Shown here one piece after another: positions 35,002-43,727 of a DNA stretch of 64,000 nt. This DNA is from Mycolicibacterium frederiksbergense (GTDB lineage Bacteria; Actinomycetota; Actinomycetes; Mycobacteriales; Mycobacteriaceae). The translations under genes and the position numbers were made by a program. The notes under the pieces were generated by a model, which saw nothing but the letters and a program-made list of their open reading frames with translations, had not been told where the DNA came from and did no database searches. Numbering within the stretch: the first letter of the stretch is position 1; each line of letters opens with the position of its first letter. Where the stretch lies: the NCBI RefSeq assembly GCF_029893345.1, contig NZ_JARXVE010000009.1, positions 124,001-188,000 of the forward strand, in the 5' to 3' direction.

Positions 35002-35778
35002 CTAAGTTCTCCCACGACCTTTTCCCACTGCTTTTGTCATGGCGCGCACCAGATTTCGTGGAACCATCCGGCCCCCTGTGGTGAGCACCTTGTACTGCAT
35101 ACCAGGCACGATGACGACCTTGCCGCTGGCCACGTCGGCCAGACACTCGCGCACCACGTCCTCGACCTCCAGCCACAGGAACGACGGCGTGCCCGCCATG
35201 TCGATGCCCGCGCGGTCGTGAAACTCGGTGTGGACGAAACCCGGGCACAGCGCATGCACCCCGACCCCGGTGCCGCCCAGCCCGTTGGCGAGCCCCTCGC
35301 TGAACGAGACCACCCACGCCTTGGATGCCGAATAGGTCGATCCGCGTCCGGGCACCAGTCCTGCCACACTGGCCACGTTGATGACGGTGCCGGTGCCCGC
35401 GTTGATCATCGGCGGCAGCGCCGCGTGGGTCAGCTCCATCACCGCGGTGACGTTGACGTCCAATTGGGCCTGCAACTGGGCGAGGTCGGCCGTCCAGAAT
35501 TCTCCCGAGGTGCCGAAGCCGGCGTTGTTCACCAGGACTTGCACCCCGGCCCGCAGCCGGTCGGCGACTTTGGCCCGGTCGGTCGCGGACGCCAGGTCCG
35601 CCGGCAGTACCTCGGCCTGCACGCCCGCTTCGTCGCGCACTTCGGCAGCGAGTTGTTCCAGCCGCGCAGCGTCACGCGCGACGAGCACCAGGTCGTAGCC
35701 GTCCCGCGCGTATCGGCGGGCGAACCCTGCGCCGAGCCCCGAGGTCGGTCCGGTGATCAGCGCGACAGGGCGGGACAT
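35002..35778 (-). CDS. Short-chain dehydrogenase/reductase
   Basis: A 258-residue classical SDR: TGPTSGLGAGFA near residues 10-21, NNAG near 84-87, Ser137 region VINVASVAG, and Tyr149-x3-Lys153 (STYSASK). The C-terminus (MVPRNLVRAMTKAVGKGRGR) is basic, like lipid-acting SDRs. Substrate unknown. It starts with ATG at 35778, 34 bp from the ttfA stop. Confidence 0.88.
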   Translation of the reverse strand: MSRPVALITGPTSGLGAGFARRYARDGYDLVLVARDAARLEQLAAEVRDEAGVQAEVLPADLASATDRAKVADRLRAGVQVLVNNAGFGTSGEFWTADLAQLQAQLDVNVTAVMELTHAALPPMINAGTGTVINVASVAGLVPGRGSTYSASKAWVVSFSEGLANGLGGTGVGVHALCPGFVHTEFHDRAGIDMAGTPSFLWLEVEDVVRECLADVASGKVVIVPGMQYKVLTTGGRMVPRNLVRAMTKAVGKGRGRT

Positions 35779-35812
35779 TCCGACAGCGTACTGAACCGCT
35801 CGGCTCGGGTGA

Positions 35813-36679
35813 CTAGCGCTGGTAGTGCGGCGCGTGCCGCCCGTTGCGCGCCGGCGGCGGGGTCCGACGGACCGCGTCCGGGCGGCCGGGCTCCTGGCGC
35901 GGTTGGGTGTAGCGGCTCACATCACCGCGTCCGGGCAACGTGTCGCCACGGCCCGGAGGCAGCTCCCGACGCGCGGCCGGGGTGGAGGTCAGCGGACGAC
36001 TGGGCGAGACGGCACGCCGCGCCACGGCGGCCTGGCTGCCCTGACCCGACTGGGTGGCCACACCGTTCTGCGGCACCGGGGGTAGCACCCGCAGCAGGTC
36101 GTTGAACTGCCGCACGGTGCGCAGACCCTCGTCCCATTGGGCGCGGGTGCTGGTGACCGGCATGCTGACCAGCGTCCAGTTCTGCTCGTTCCACATGATC
36201 TCGGCGCAGTCCGGAGCGGTGTGGGCGAAGGTGACCATCCGGCGGTCGCAGGCGCGGCGGGCGGCATCGAGGTTGGTGGAGTACACCATCCTCGGACCGA
36301 TCGCGCCGAGCAGCCAGACATCACTCTCCCGGGGCTCCTTGGCGCCCTTGAGCCGCAGGTCGACGACGACATTCGTGCCGACCTTGCGGTGCAGCGCGAT
36401 CACCGTCGCCACCTCTTCGATGTCAAAGATGAACACCGCCTCGCCACGAATTTGGCCGAGGACGACGTTCTTGGCCGCGACGTCACCGACGGTCGACATC
36501 ACCCCGCGCTTCCAGCGCTTGAGGATCTCGTGCGACTCGTGCTCGTAGTCGAAGCCGTGCGACTTCGCCCACGATTTACGGCGCCGTCCCAACCCACGCC
36601 GACGATCGATGTCGACGTACAGCAGCACTGCCGCACCCACGAGACAGAGTGCGGACAGCGTGAACCAGAGCGGGACCAT
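35813..36679 (-). CDS. ttfA: TtfA-like trehalose monomycolate transport factor
   Basis: A 288-residue protein with one N-terminal membrane helix (LWFTLSALCLVGAAVLLYVD), a ~170-residue globular domain (RKSWAKSHGFDYEHESHEIL, WKRGVMSTVGDVAAKNVVLG) and a ~75-residue Arg/Pro-rich disordered tail. It matches the mycobacterial protein named TtfA (Rv0383c/MSMEG_0736), described as an MmpL3-associated factor needed to export trehalose monomycolate for the mycolate layer. The ATG at 36679 (MVPLWFT) puts the helix at the N-terminus; the longer frame to 36718 is less likely. It lies 5' of an SDR gene and divides the core synteny from the TetR gene. Confidence 0.85.
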   Translation of the reverse strand: MVPLWFTLSALCLVGAAVLLYVDIDRRRGLGRRRKSWAKSHGFDYEHESHEILKRWKRGVMSTVGDVAAKNVVLGQIRGEAVFIFDIEEVATVIALHRKVGTNVVVDLRLKGAKEPRESDVWLLGAIGPRMVYSTNLDAARRACDRRMVTFAHTAPDCAEIMWNEQNWTLVSMPVTSTRAQWDEGLRTVRQFNDLLRVLPPVPQNGVATQSGQGSQAAVARRAVSPSRPLTSTPAARRELPPGRGDTLPGRGDVSRYTQPRQEPGRPDAVRRTPPPARNGRHAPHYQR

Positions 36680-36738
36680 CGGGCATAGCCTACTTGTTGG
36701 TGGTCCGTTTGCCCCCATGTTGTGAGGTCACAACCCGG

Positions 36739-37407
36739 TTACTGGTGATCAGATCGCTGTGCACGGGACTCCTCCAGATAGGTCACAATCGCGTTGGTCA
36801 GCCCGCGGCGGGCCACGTCAAGGTCGGTATAGGTGCCGAGTTGGCGCTCGGAGGTGATGCCGCGCATCGCCCCCGGAATGAACGAGGCAACCTCGCGCAC
36901 CCGCTCGGCATCCACGTCGAGGTCGGCGAAGGCCCGCTGACAGGTCTGCAGCCAGCCCTGCCCCCAGGACGATAGTTCGGCGGCGGTCTTCGGGTAGAGC
37001 CGTTCGAGCTCGGCCCGGTCCCGCGGCAGTGCGGCCCGCAGATTCTCGATGGCCCGCGAATCGCTGGCGGTCAGCCCGTCATAGAGCAGGTCGATGATGC
37101 CGGCGACGCGTTGGCGCAGCGGGGCACCGGTGTTGTGGTGGTTCAGCATGCCCGCACGTCGCTCGGCGGTGCGGTGCAGGACCGCGGCCCAGAATCCGTC
37201 GATATCGCCGAACTGGTACTTCACCGCACCCCAGGTGGCCCCGATCTGCTTGGCGATCCGATTGGCCGATACCGCGCCCGGATCTCCGGTGGCCAGCGCC
37301 TTGCGCGCCGCCTCCAGCATGTTCTCCCGGGTGGCGAGGCCTCTCTTATTGGGCCGATTGGCGCGTGGCGCGCTCACATCAGCACTCGGGGCGGCGGCCT
37401 CGGTCAT
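36739..37407 (-). CDS. TetR family transcriptional regulator
   Basis: A 222-residue TetR protein with the HTH VSANRIAKQIGATWGAVKYQ at residues ~45-64 and a helical ligand domain. The first ~25 residues are disordered. It is divergent from the KshA-like oxygenase gene at 37485 (77 bp between starts), which makes that operon its likely target. No obvious inverted repeat was found in the gap. Confidence 0.88.
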   Translation of the reverse strand: MTEAAAPSADVSAPRANRPNKRGLATRENMLEAARKALATGDPGAVSANRIAKQIGATWGAVKYQFGDIDGFWAAVLHRTAERRAGMLNHHNTGAPLRQRVAGIIDLLYDGLTASDSRAIENLRAALPRDRAELERLYPKTAAELSSWGQGWLQTCQRAFADLDVDAERVREVASFIPGAMRGITSERQLGTYTDLDVARRGLTNAIVTYLEESRAQRSDHQ

Positions 37408-37484
37408 CCTGCCGATGCTAACCGAGTCGCGATTTTCACAGAACCCTCTGCCAATGCCTTGTCATGCTCCTACGATTCCGATCG

Positions 37485-38486
37485 ATGGCTAAACCCACGT
37501 TGTCGATGAAGCCGACCGGCTGGTTCCAGGTCGCCTGGTCGGACCAGGTTTCGGCCTGCGCCGTACACGCCATGAAGTACTTCGGCGAGGAGATGGTCGC
37601 CTGGCGCTCGGAGTCCGGTCAGGTGACGGTGATGAACGCCTACTGCGAGCATCTCGGCGCGCATCTGGGATTCGGCGGCCTCGTGGTCGGCGAGGTCATC
37701 CAGTGCCCGTTCCACGGCTGGCAGTGGAACGCCGAGGGCCGCAACGTCTGCATCCCCTATCAGGACCGGCCCAACCGCGGCCGCCGGATGCGCACCTACC
37801 CCGTCGCCGAGCGCAACCAGGCCATCTACATCTGGCACGACGTCGAGGGCCGTGAACCGTTCTTCGACGCGCCGGATGTGTTCGCGTCCTTCGCCGACGG
37901 CCGCAGCGCCGCCGACTACTACCCCCAGCAGCGGTTGTTTCGCGAGGCCCTGGAACTGCATCCGCAGTACGTGCTCGAGAACGGTGTGGATTTCGCCCAC
38001 TTCAAATTCGTGCACCAGACCCCGATCGTGCCGGTGTTCACCCGCCACGACTTCGCCGCACCGATCTCCTACGTCGACTTCACCATCACCTTCGAGGGCG
38101 ATGATCAGCAATCCATCGAGGATGTCCGCAGCGGCGTGCAGGCGATCAACGGCGGTCTGGGCATCGCGGTGACCAAGAGCTGGGGCATGGTCGACAACCG
38201 CACCATCTCGGCCGTCACGCCGGTCGACGACTCCACCTCCGATGTCCGGTTCATGGTCTACATCGGGCGCCCGAACGGCAAGGACGCCGCGAAAGATTCG
38301 GCTCGCGCGGCCGCCAAAGCCGCCGAGTTCGGCGACGAAGTGATCCGACAGTTCACCCAGGACATCCACATCTGGTCACACCAGCGCTACTCCGATCCGC
38401 CGGCCCTGGCCACCGCCGAATACGAGGGCTTCACCGCGATCCGCAAGTGGGCCATGCAGTTCTATCCCGCCGATGAGAAGGAGTGA
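37485..38486 (+). CDS. KshA-like Rieske oxygenase, oxygenase component
   Basis: A 333-residue Rieske non-haem iron oxygenase of the KshA type. The Rieske cluster residues are Cys54-x-His56 and Cys74-x2-His77 (CPFHGWQW), and the mononuclear iron region is NGVDFAHFKFVH (Asp169, His172, His177). KshA hydroxylates the steroid nucleus at C9; relatives take other polycyclic substrates, so steroid specificity is only suggested. No ferredoxin reductase (KshB-like) gene is adjacent. The ATG at 37485 gives the MAKPTLSMKPTGW N-terminus. The next gene follows at once. Confidence 0.88.
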   Translation: MAKPTLSMKPTGWFQVAWSDQVSACAVHAMKYFGEEMVAWRSESGQVTVMNAYCEHLGAHLGFGGLVVGEVIQCPFHGWQWNAEGRNVCIPYQDRPNRGRRMRTYPVAERNQAIYIWHDVEGREPFFDAPDVFASFADGRSAADYYPQQRLFREALELHPQYVLENGVDFAHFKFVHQTPIVPVFTRHDFAAPISYVDFTITFEGDDQQSIEDVRSGVQAINGGLGIAVTKSWGMVDNRTISAVTPVDDSTSDVRFMVYIGRPNGKDAAKDSARAAAKAAEFGDEVIRQFTQDIHIWSHQRYSDPPALATAEYEGFTAIRKWAMQFYPADEKE

Positions 38487-38490
38487 CGCC

Positions 38491-39567
38491 GTGACTGGCA
38501 TTCGGGTTTTCCAGGTGGCGACCGGCAATGTCGGCACCGAGATGATCAAGCGCATCGGCCACCGCCCCGACCTCGAACTTGTCGGATTGCATTGCTACAC
38601 ACCGGAAAAGGTCGGCCGTGACGCGGGTGAGATCGCCGGTATCGGGCCGATCGGGGTCATTGCCTCCGGTTCGATCGATGACATCATCGCCGCCAAACCC
38701 GATGTGCTCACGTTCCACGGGGTGTTCCCCGATGAGGACCTGTACGTGAAAGTCCTTGAGGCCGGGATCAATATCGTCACCACCGCCGACTGGATCACCG
38801 GCTGGCACCGCGACACCAACCACCCGCACCCGTCCGGCAAGCCGGTGTCGCAGCTATTGGCTGAGGCGTGCGCCAAGGGCGGATCGACGTTCTACGGCAC
38901 CGGGATGAATCCGGGCCTCAATCAGATCCTGGGCGTGGTGTGCTCGGCCGACGTCGCCGAGATCGAGAACGTCACCACCATCGAATCCGTCGATGTGTCA
39001 TGCCATCACAGCAAGGACACCTGGATCGAGGTCGGTTACGGCCTGCCGGTCGATGATCCGTCGATCCCGGGCAAGTTGGAAAAGTACACCAGGGTTTTCG
39101 CCGACAGCGTGCTGCTGATGGCCGACTGCTTCGGCCTGGAACTCGACGAGGTCAAGTTCAGCTACGAGCTCGGCGCGTGCACCAAGGACGTCGATCTGGG
39201 CTGGTACAGGCTGCCCAAGGGATCGCTGGGCGGCAACTACATCCGCTACCAGGGCATGGTCGACGGCGTGCCGCGGGTCGAGACGCATCTGGAGTGGCAG
39301 ATGACCCCGCACACCAACCCGAGCTGGGATATCAAGGGCTGCTACATCACTCAGATCAAGGGCGATCCGTGTGTCTACAACAAGCACATGATCTTCCCGA
39401 AACCCGGTGTGGACCTATCGGATCCGGATTCGTTCGCCTCGATCGGCATGACGGTGACCGGGCTGCCGGCGCTCAATGCCGTCGCCTCGGTGGTGGCGGC
39501 GCCGCCCGGTTTGTTGACCAGCGCCGACGTACCCCTGCGCGGCTTCGCCGGCCGGTTCAGTTTGTAG
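38491..39567 (+). CDS. DapB-fold NAD(P)-dependent dehydrogenase
   Basis: A 358-residue protein with an N-terminal Rossmann fold (IRVFQVATGNVGTEMIKRIG) and a second alpha/beta domain, like dihydrodipicolinate reductase and 2,4-diaminopentanoate dehydrogenase relatives. GTGMNPGLNQILGVVCSAD is a strong family feature. In mycobacteria such proteins accompany Rieske or P450 genes of sterol and terpenoid catabolism; the reaction is unknown. The GTG at 38491 is chosen for GAGAAGGAG ending 7 nt upstream; it starts 4 bp after the oxygenase stop, so the two are an operon. Confidence 0.82.
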   Translation: MTGIRVFQVATGNVGTEMIKRIGHRPDLELVGLHCYTPEKVGRDAGEIAGIGPIGVIASGSIDDIIAAKPDVLTFHGVFPDEDLYVKVLEAGINIVTTADWITGWHRDTNHPHPSGKPVSQLLAEACAKGGSTFYGTGMNPGLNQILGVVCSADVAEIENVTTIESVDVSCHHSKDTWIEVGYGLPVDDPSIPGKLEKYTRVFADSVLLMADCFGLELDEVKFSYELGACTKDVDLGWYRLPKGSLGGNYIRYQGMVDGVPRVETHLEWQMTPHTNPSWDIKGCYITQIKGDPCVYNKHMIFPKPGVDLSDPDSFASIGMTVTGLPALNAVASVVAAPPGLLTSADVPLRGFAGRFSL

Positions 39568-39575
39568 CGCTCACC

Positions 39576-39651
39576 CTTCTAGCGCGAGCAGACACAGAGT
39601 CGCACTTCCCGAGCGGGTCTTGTGCGAATCTGCGTCTGCTCGCGCTAGAAG
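39576..39651. terminator. Long inverted repeat between convergent genes
   Basis: Near-complementary arms of about 30 nt: CTTCTAGCGCGAGCAGAC on the left (from 39576) and GTCTGCTCGCGCTAGAAG on the right (to 39651), with a 16-nt loop. The plus-strand DapB-like gene and the minus-strand hydrolase converge on it, so it fits a bidirectional terminator. Its core also occurs at 41001-41058 and, partly, at 2711-2792. Confidence 0.65.
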
Positions 39652-39653
39652 AG

Positions 39654-40985
39654 TCAGCCCGGAAACATCGCGGCCGCGAGCTCCAGAATCTCGGAACGAT
39701 CGGCGGCCACAATGACGCCGGCCTCGATAGCGCGATCGAGGGCCATGGTGAACTGGTCCACATACTCACCGCTGCCGCCCGGGTAGAGCTCGCGCAGCCT
39801 GGCAAGGTCGAACGGTTTGCCCGATCCGAAGAGAAACGACATCGGGCTCTCGTCATCAGCAAGGCCGGACGTCCACGCAATCGGGACGTCGACCCACGGT
39901 GTGCGGACTCCGGCCGCGGCAATCCCGTTGGCATCCAGGATAAATCGGACCGGGTCGGCGTCGGTCAACTCCAGGGGCGGTATCGACGTCGGCGCCTCGC
40001 CCGCACCTACCCAGCGGGTGAGGCCCGCGACCGCCGCCTGCAGCACATAGTGGTGTTGCGGAGCGAAATTGATGAAGTACGACAGCTCGGTACCCATCAG
40101 CCGGTCGGTGGGCGCGTAAGCAGCCACAATGTCCGGCAGTGGAGCCGACCCGTTGTCGATGAATCCCACGCGAATCGTGTAGTTGTCGGCGTGGGATGTT
40201 CCGGGGATCTCCCACGCCCGGAAGTTGGCAGCGTCGGGTCGCCTCGCCCGATGATAGCCAGGCAGATGGCCGTCCACCACGTCGGTTTCGGTGAGCACGG
40301 TGAGGACCGGGACCCGCAAGTCGTCCCGAAACGGCACCGGACGAGACGAGTTCAGCGCGCTGGTTCCGCCGAGGGAGGCAGCAGGGCCGAACCTGGAGTG
40401 GACGAGGAAGCCATCGAAGACCGCGGCGGTGGGATCGATCTCGTTCACATACGTGGTCAGGAACATTGCCGATTGCGACTCCCCGACTGACAGAGTGATT
40501 TCTGGCTCAAGGCCGACTGTTGCGCCGTCGCGCACCAGGCGACCGACCTGAGTGAAGATGTCGTAGGCGAATGCGTCTCCCGGATGATGCAGTCTCGAAT
40601 ATCGCTGGGGGTCCTGCGATTTCAGAGACATGTCGGCGCCGACGAGACTGTCCCCGCCTTCCACACCCACGTATTGGGTCGACACCGCCACGTACGCATA
40701 GCCCTGCCGCACGATTTCCCGGTGTGCCATGAACCAAACTGCAGGAGCATCAATCCCACCACTGACATTGAGCCATTCGACCATCGCGATGCCGTTGAAC
40801 TTGGCGGCATCAGTCGGGCGCAGGACCACGATGCGGGTCGTGTAGTCCGCAGAGCCGGGCGGTGAATACGAGTGCGCCCTCCCAGAGACGAAGAACTCCT
40901 CGGCACCGTAACCCACGGTCGCGAGGTCGTAGGCGCCGAGGAGCAGGTTGGGCTTACCAGGGACCGGCGTGATGGAGGGGATCAC
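39654..40985 (-). CDS. Alpha/beta hydrolase-domain protein (Abhydrolase_10-like)
   Basis: A 443-residue protein of the large, poorly studied alpha/beta-hydrolase group typified by long actinobacterial sequences. It has a nucleophile-elbow-like LSVGESQSAMFL (Ser in G-E-S-Q-S), VEWLNVSGGIDAPAVWFMAH (broken as VEWLNVSGG + IDAPAVWFMAH), and a late His in GTSHADNY. Substrate unknown; esters are likely. The GTG at 40985 is used because the ORF upstream crosses the inverted repeat at 41001-41058. Confidence 0.78.
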   Translation of the reverse strand: MIPSITPVPGKPNLLLGAYDLATVGYGAEEFFVSGRAHSYSPPGSADYTTRIVVLRPTDAAKFNGIAMVEWLNVSGGIDAPAVWFMAHREIVRQGYAYVAVSTQYVGVEGGDSLVGADMSLKSQDPQRYSRLHHPGDAFAYDIFTQVGRLVRDGATVGLEPEITLSVGESQSAMFLTTYVNEIDPTAAVFDGFLVHSRFGPAASLGGTSALNSSRPVPFRDDLRVPVLTVLTETDVVDGHLPGYHRARRPDAANFRAWEIPGTSHADNYTIRVGFIDNGSAPLPDIVAAYAPTDRLMGTELSYFINFAPQHHYVLQAAVAGLTRWVGAGEAPTSIPPLELTDADPVRFILDANGIAAAGVRTPWVDVPIAWTSGLADDESPMSFLFGSGKPFDLARLRELYPGGSGEYVDQFTMALDRAIEAGVIVAADRSEILELAAAMFPG

Positions 40986-41000
40986 CCGCCCATCATTGCG

Positions 41001-41058
41001 CGAGCAGACGCAGAGTCGCACTTCTCCAAGGGGATTCATGCGATTCTGCGTCTGCTCG
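41001..41058. terminator. Inverted repeat after clpB, second copy of intergenic element
   Basis: 20-nt arms CGAGCAGACGCAGAGTCGCA (41001-41020) and TGCGATTCTGCGTCTGCTCG (41039-41058), complementary at 19 of 20 positions, with an 18-nt loop. It lies between the clpB stop (41069) and the start of the next gene on the same strand. It is homologous to the element at 39576. Confidence 0.7.
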
Positions 41059-41068
41059 GCGGGCTAAT

Positions 41069-43615
41069 TTAGCCCAGGACCAGGCCTTCGCCGTCCGCGC
41101 TGACGTTGACCTGCACCACGTCGCCGTCGTGCACCTGCCCGGCCAGCAGCATCTTGGCCAGCTGGTCGCCGATGGCCTGCTGCACCAGGCGCCGCAGCGG
41201 GCGGGCGCCGTAGAGCGGGTCGAAACCACGCTCGGCCAACCACTGCTTGGCCTCCAGCGACACCTCGAGGGTGAGCCGGCGCTGCGCCAGCCGCTTCTGC
41301 AGCTGCTGCAGCTGGATGTCGACAATCGACACCAACTCCTCGGGGTTCAGCGCGTCGAACAGGATCACGTCGTCCAGCCGGTTGATGAACTCCGGCTTGA
41401 ACGCCGCCCGCACCGCCGCCATCACCTGCTCCTCGGTGCCACCGGCACCCAGGTTGGAGGTCAGGATCAGGATGGTGTTGCGGAAGTCGACCGTGCGACC
41501 CTGGCCGTCGGTCAACCGGCCCTCGTCGAGCACCTGCAGCAGCACGTCGAACACGTCCGGGTGGGCCTTCTCGATCTCGTCGAACAGCACCACCGTGTAC
41601 GGACGCCGCCGCACCGCCTCGGTCAGCTGACCACCCTGGTCGTAGCCGATGTATCCCGGAGGTGCACCGACCAACCGAGCCACCGAGTGCTTCTCGCCGT
41701 ACTCGCTCATGTCGATGCGGACCATCGCGCGTTCGTCGTCGAACAGGAACTCCGCCAACGCTTTTGCCAGCTCGGTCTTACCGACACCGGTCGGGCCGAG
41801 GAACATGAACGAGCCCGTCGGCCGGTTCGGGTCGGCCACCCCGGCCCGAGTGCGACGCACCGCATCCGACACCGCGGTCACCGCGGCCTTCTGACCGATG
41901 ACGCGCTTGCCGAGCTCCTCCTCCATGCGCAGCAGCTTGGCGCTCTCGCCTTCGAGCATCCGGCCGGCCGGAATACCGGTCCACGCCTCGACCACATCGG
42001 CGATGTCGTCGGGGCCGACCTCTTCCTTGAGCATCACGTTCTCGCGAGCCTCGGCAACGGGCAGTGCCGCGTCGAGCTTCTTCTCGACCTCGGGGATGCG
42101 CCCGTACCGCAGCTCGGCGGCCTTGGCCAGGTCGCCGTCGCGTTCGGCCCGGTCGGCCTCGCCGCGCAAGGTGTCCAGTTGCTCCTTGTACTCGCGGACG
42201 ATGTCGATGGCGCCCTTCTCGTTCTGCCACCTCAGCGTCAACTTCGCCAGTTTTTCTCGGAGATCAGCCAACTCGTCGCGCAGCTTCTCCAGCCGGTCCT
42301 TGGAAGCGTCGTCCTCTTCCTTCTCGAGCGCCATCTCCTCGATCTCGAGACGACGGACCAGCCGTTCGACCTCGTCGATCTCGACGGGCCGGGAGTCGAT
42401 CTCCATGCGCAGCCGCGACGCGGCCTCGTCGACCAGGTCGATGGCCTTGTCCGGCAGGAACCGCGCGGTGATGTAGCGGTCGCTCAATGTGGCCGCCGCG
42501 ACCAGCGCCGAGTCGGTGATGCGCACACCGTGGTGCACCTCGTAGCGGTCTTTGAGGCCGCGCAGGATGCCGACGGTGTCCTCGACCGAGGGCTCACCGA
42601 CCAGCACCTGCTGGAAGCGGCGTTCCAGCGCGGCGTCCTTCTCGATGTACTTGCGGTACTCGTCGAGGGTGGTCGCGCCGACCAGTCGCAGTTCACCGCG
42701 GGCCAGCATGGGCTTGATCATGTTGCCTGCGTCCATCGCCGACTCACCGGTGGCACCGGCGCCGACGATGGTGTGCAGCTCGTCGATGAACGTGATGACC
42801 TGTCCGGCCGAGTTCTTGATGTCGTCCAGGACGGCCTTGAGCCGCTCCTCGAACTCGCCGCGGTACTTGGCGCCGGCCACCATCGAGCCCAGGTCCAGGC
42901 TGATGACGGTCTTGTCCCGCAGGCTTTCCGGCACGTCGCCGGCGACGATGCGCTGGGCCAGGCCCTCGACGATCGCGGTCTTGCCGACGCCGGGCTCACC
43001 GATGAGTACCGGGTTGTTCTTGGTGCGCCGGCTCAACACCTGCACGACGCGACGAATCTCGTTGTCGCGCCCGATGACTGGGTCGAGCTTGCCTTCGCGG
43101 GCACGGGCGGTCAGGTCGGTGGAGTACTTCTCCAGCGCCTGGTAGCTGCCCTCGGGGTCGGGGCTGGTGACCCGGGCGCTGCCGCGAACCTTGGTGAACG
43201 CCTCCCGCAGCGCCTGTGGGGACGCGCCGTGTCCGGTGAGCAGCTTGGCTACCTCGGAGTCGCCGGTGGCCAGGCCGACCATTAGGTGTTCGGTGGAGAC
43301 GTACTCGTCGTCCATCTCGGTGGCCAAGTTCTGGGCCGTGGTGATCGCGGCCAACGATTCCCGGCTCAGCTGGGGTTGGCTGCTGGCGCCGCTGGCGCTC
43401 GGCAAGTGGTCGAGCAGCCGCTGCGCCTCGGCTCGGATCGTCGCGGGGTCCACGCCGACGGCTTCCAGCAGCGGTGCGGCAATGCCCTCATTCTGGGTGA
43501 GCAGTGCCATCAACAGATGGGCGGGCCGGATCTCCGGGTTGCCTGCGGAGCTGGCCGCCTGCAACGCTGAGGTCAGCGCCGCCTGAGTCTTGGTCGTCGG
43601 GTTGAACGAGTCCAC
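41069..43615 (-). CDS. clpB: ATP-dependent disaggregase ClpB
   Basis: An 848-residue ClpB/Hsp100. It has an N-terminal repeat domain (PTTKTQAALTSALQAASSAG), AAA-1 with Walker A GEPGVGKT near residue 200, the coiled-coil middle domain (RLEIEEMALEKEEDDASKDR ... LRDELADLREKLAKL), and AAA-2 with Walker A GPTGVGKT near residue 600. It rescues aggregated proteins with DnaK. The GTG at 43615 is the start (VDSFNPTTKTQ) behind GGGAGG. A HAIR-like element at 43673-43693 sits 58 bp upstream, the operator type known for HspR, so heat-shock control is likely. Confidence 0.96.
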   Translation of the reverse strand: MDSFNPTTKTQAALTSALQAASSAGNPEIRPAHLLMALLTQNEGIAAPLLEAVGVDPATIRAEAQRLLDHLPSASGASSQPQLSRESLAAITTAQNLATEMDDEYVSTEHLMVGLATGDSEVAKLLTGHGASPQALREAFTKVRGSARVTSPDPEGSYQALEKYSTDLTARAREGKLDPVIGRDNEIRRVVQVLSRRTKNNPVLIGEPGVGKTAIVEGLAQRIVAGDVPESLRDKTVISLDLGSMVAGAKYRGEFEERLKAVLDDIKNSAGQVITFIDELHTIVGAGATGESAMDAGNMIKPMLARGELRLVGATTLDEYRKYIEKDAALERRFQQVLVGEPSVEDTVGILRGLKDRYEVHHGVRITDSALVAAATLSDRYITARFLPDKAIDLVDEAASRLRMEIDSRPVEIDEVERLVRRLEIEEMALEKEEDDASKDRLEKLRDELADLREKLAKLTLRWQNEKGAIDIVREYKEQLDTLRGEADRAERDGDLAKAAELRYGRIPEVEKKLDAALPVAEARENVMLKEEVGPDDIADVVEAWTGIPAGRMLEGESAKLLRMEEELGKRVIGQKAAVTAVSDAVRRTRAGVADPNRPTGSFMFLGPTGVGKTELAKALAEFLFDDERAMVRIDMSEYGEKHSVARLVGAPPGYIGYDQGGQLTEAVRRRPYTVVLFDEIEKAHPDVFDVLLQVLDEGRLTDGQGRTVDFRNTILILTSNLGAGGTEEQVMAAVRAAFKPEFINRLDDVILFDALNPEELVSIVDIQLQQLQKRLAQRRLTLEVSLEAKQWLAERGFDPLYGARPLRRLVQQAIGDQLAKMLLAGQVHDGDVVQVNVSADGEGLVLG

Positions 43616-43672
43616 GACACCTCCCTTTTTTTGGTAGAGAAAATGCTTGTCGTGTTGTTCAACGTAGTCAAG

Positions 43673-43693
43673 GTTGAGTCTGTTCCGCTCAAC
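43673..43693. promoter_or_regulatory. HAIR-like HspR operator upstream of clpB
   Basis: On the plus strand, GTTGAG (43673-43678) and CTCAAC (43688-43693) form an inverted repeat separated by 9 bp. This resembles the HAIR consensus CTTGAGT-N7-ACTCAAG. HspR represses clpB, dnaK and acr2 in M. tuberculosis. It is also close to the divergent glycosyltransferase start (43728), so that gene may be co-regulated. Confidence 0.65.
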
Positions 43694-43727
43694 TTCAACT
43701 ATTTTTGCGGATGACAGAATCGGCTGG

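Noticed and set aside
37408..37484. TetR operator between the divergent TetR and KshA-like genes
   Set aside because: No convincing inverted repeat is visible in the 77 bp.
41129..43285. 718-codon open frame antisense to clpB
   Set aside because: High GC opens antisense frames; the clpB frame has all ClpB motifs, and the antisense translation is rich in repeated His/Asp/Gln/Leu without any domain.
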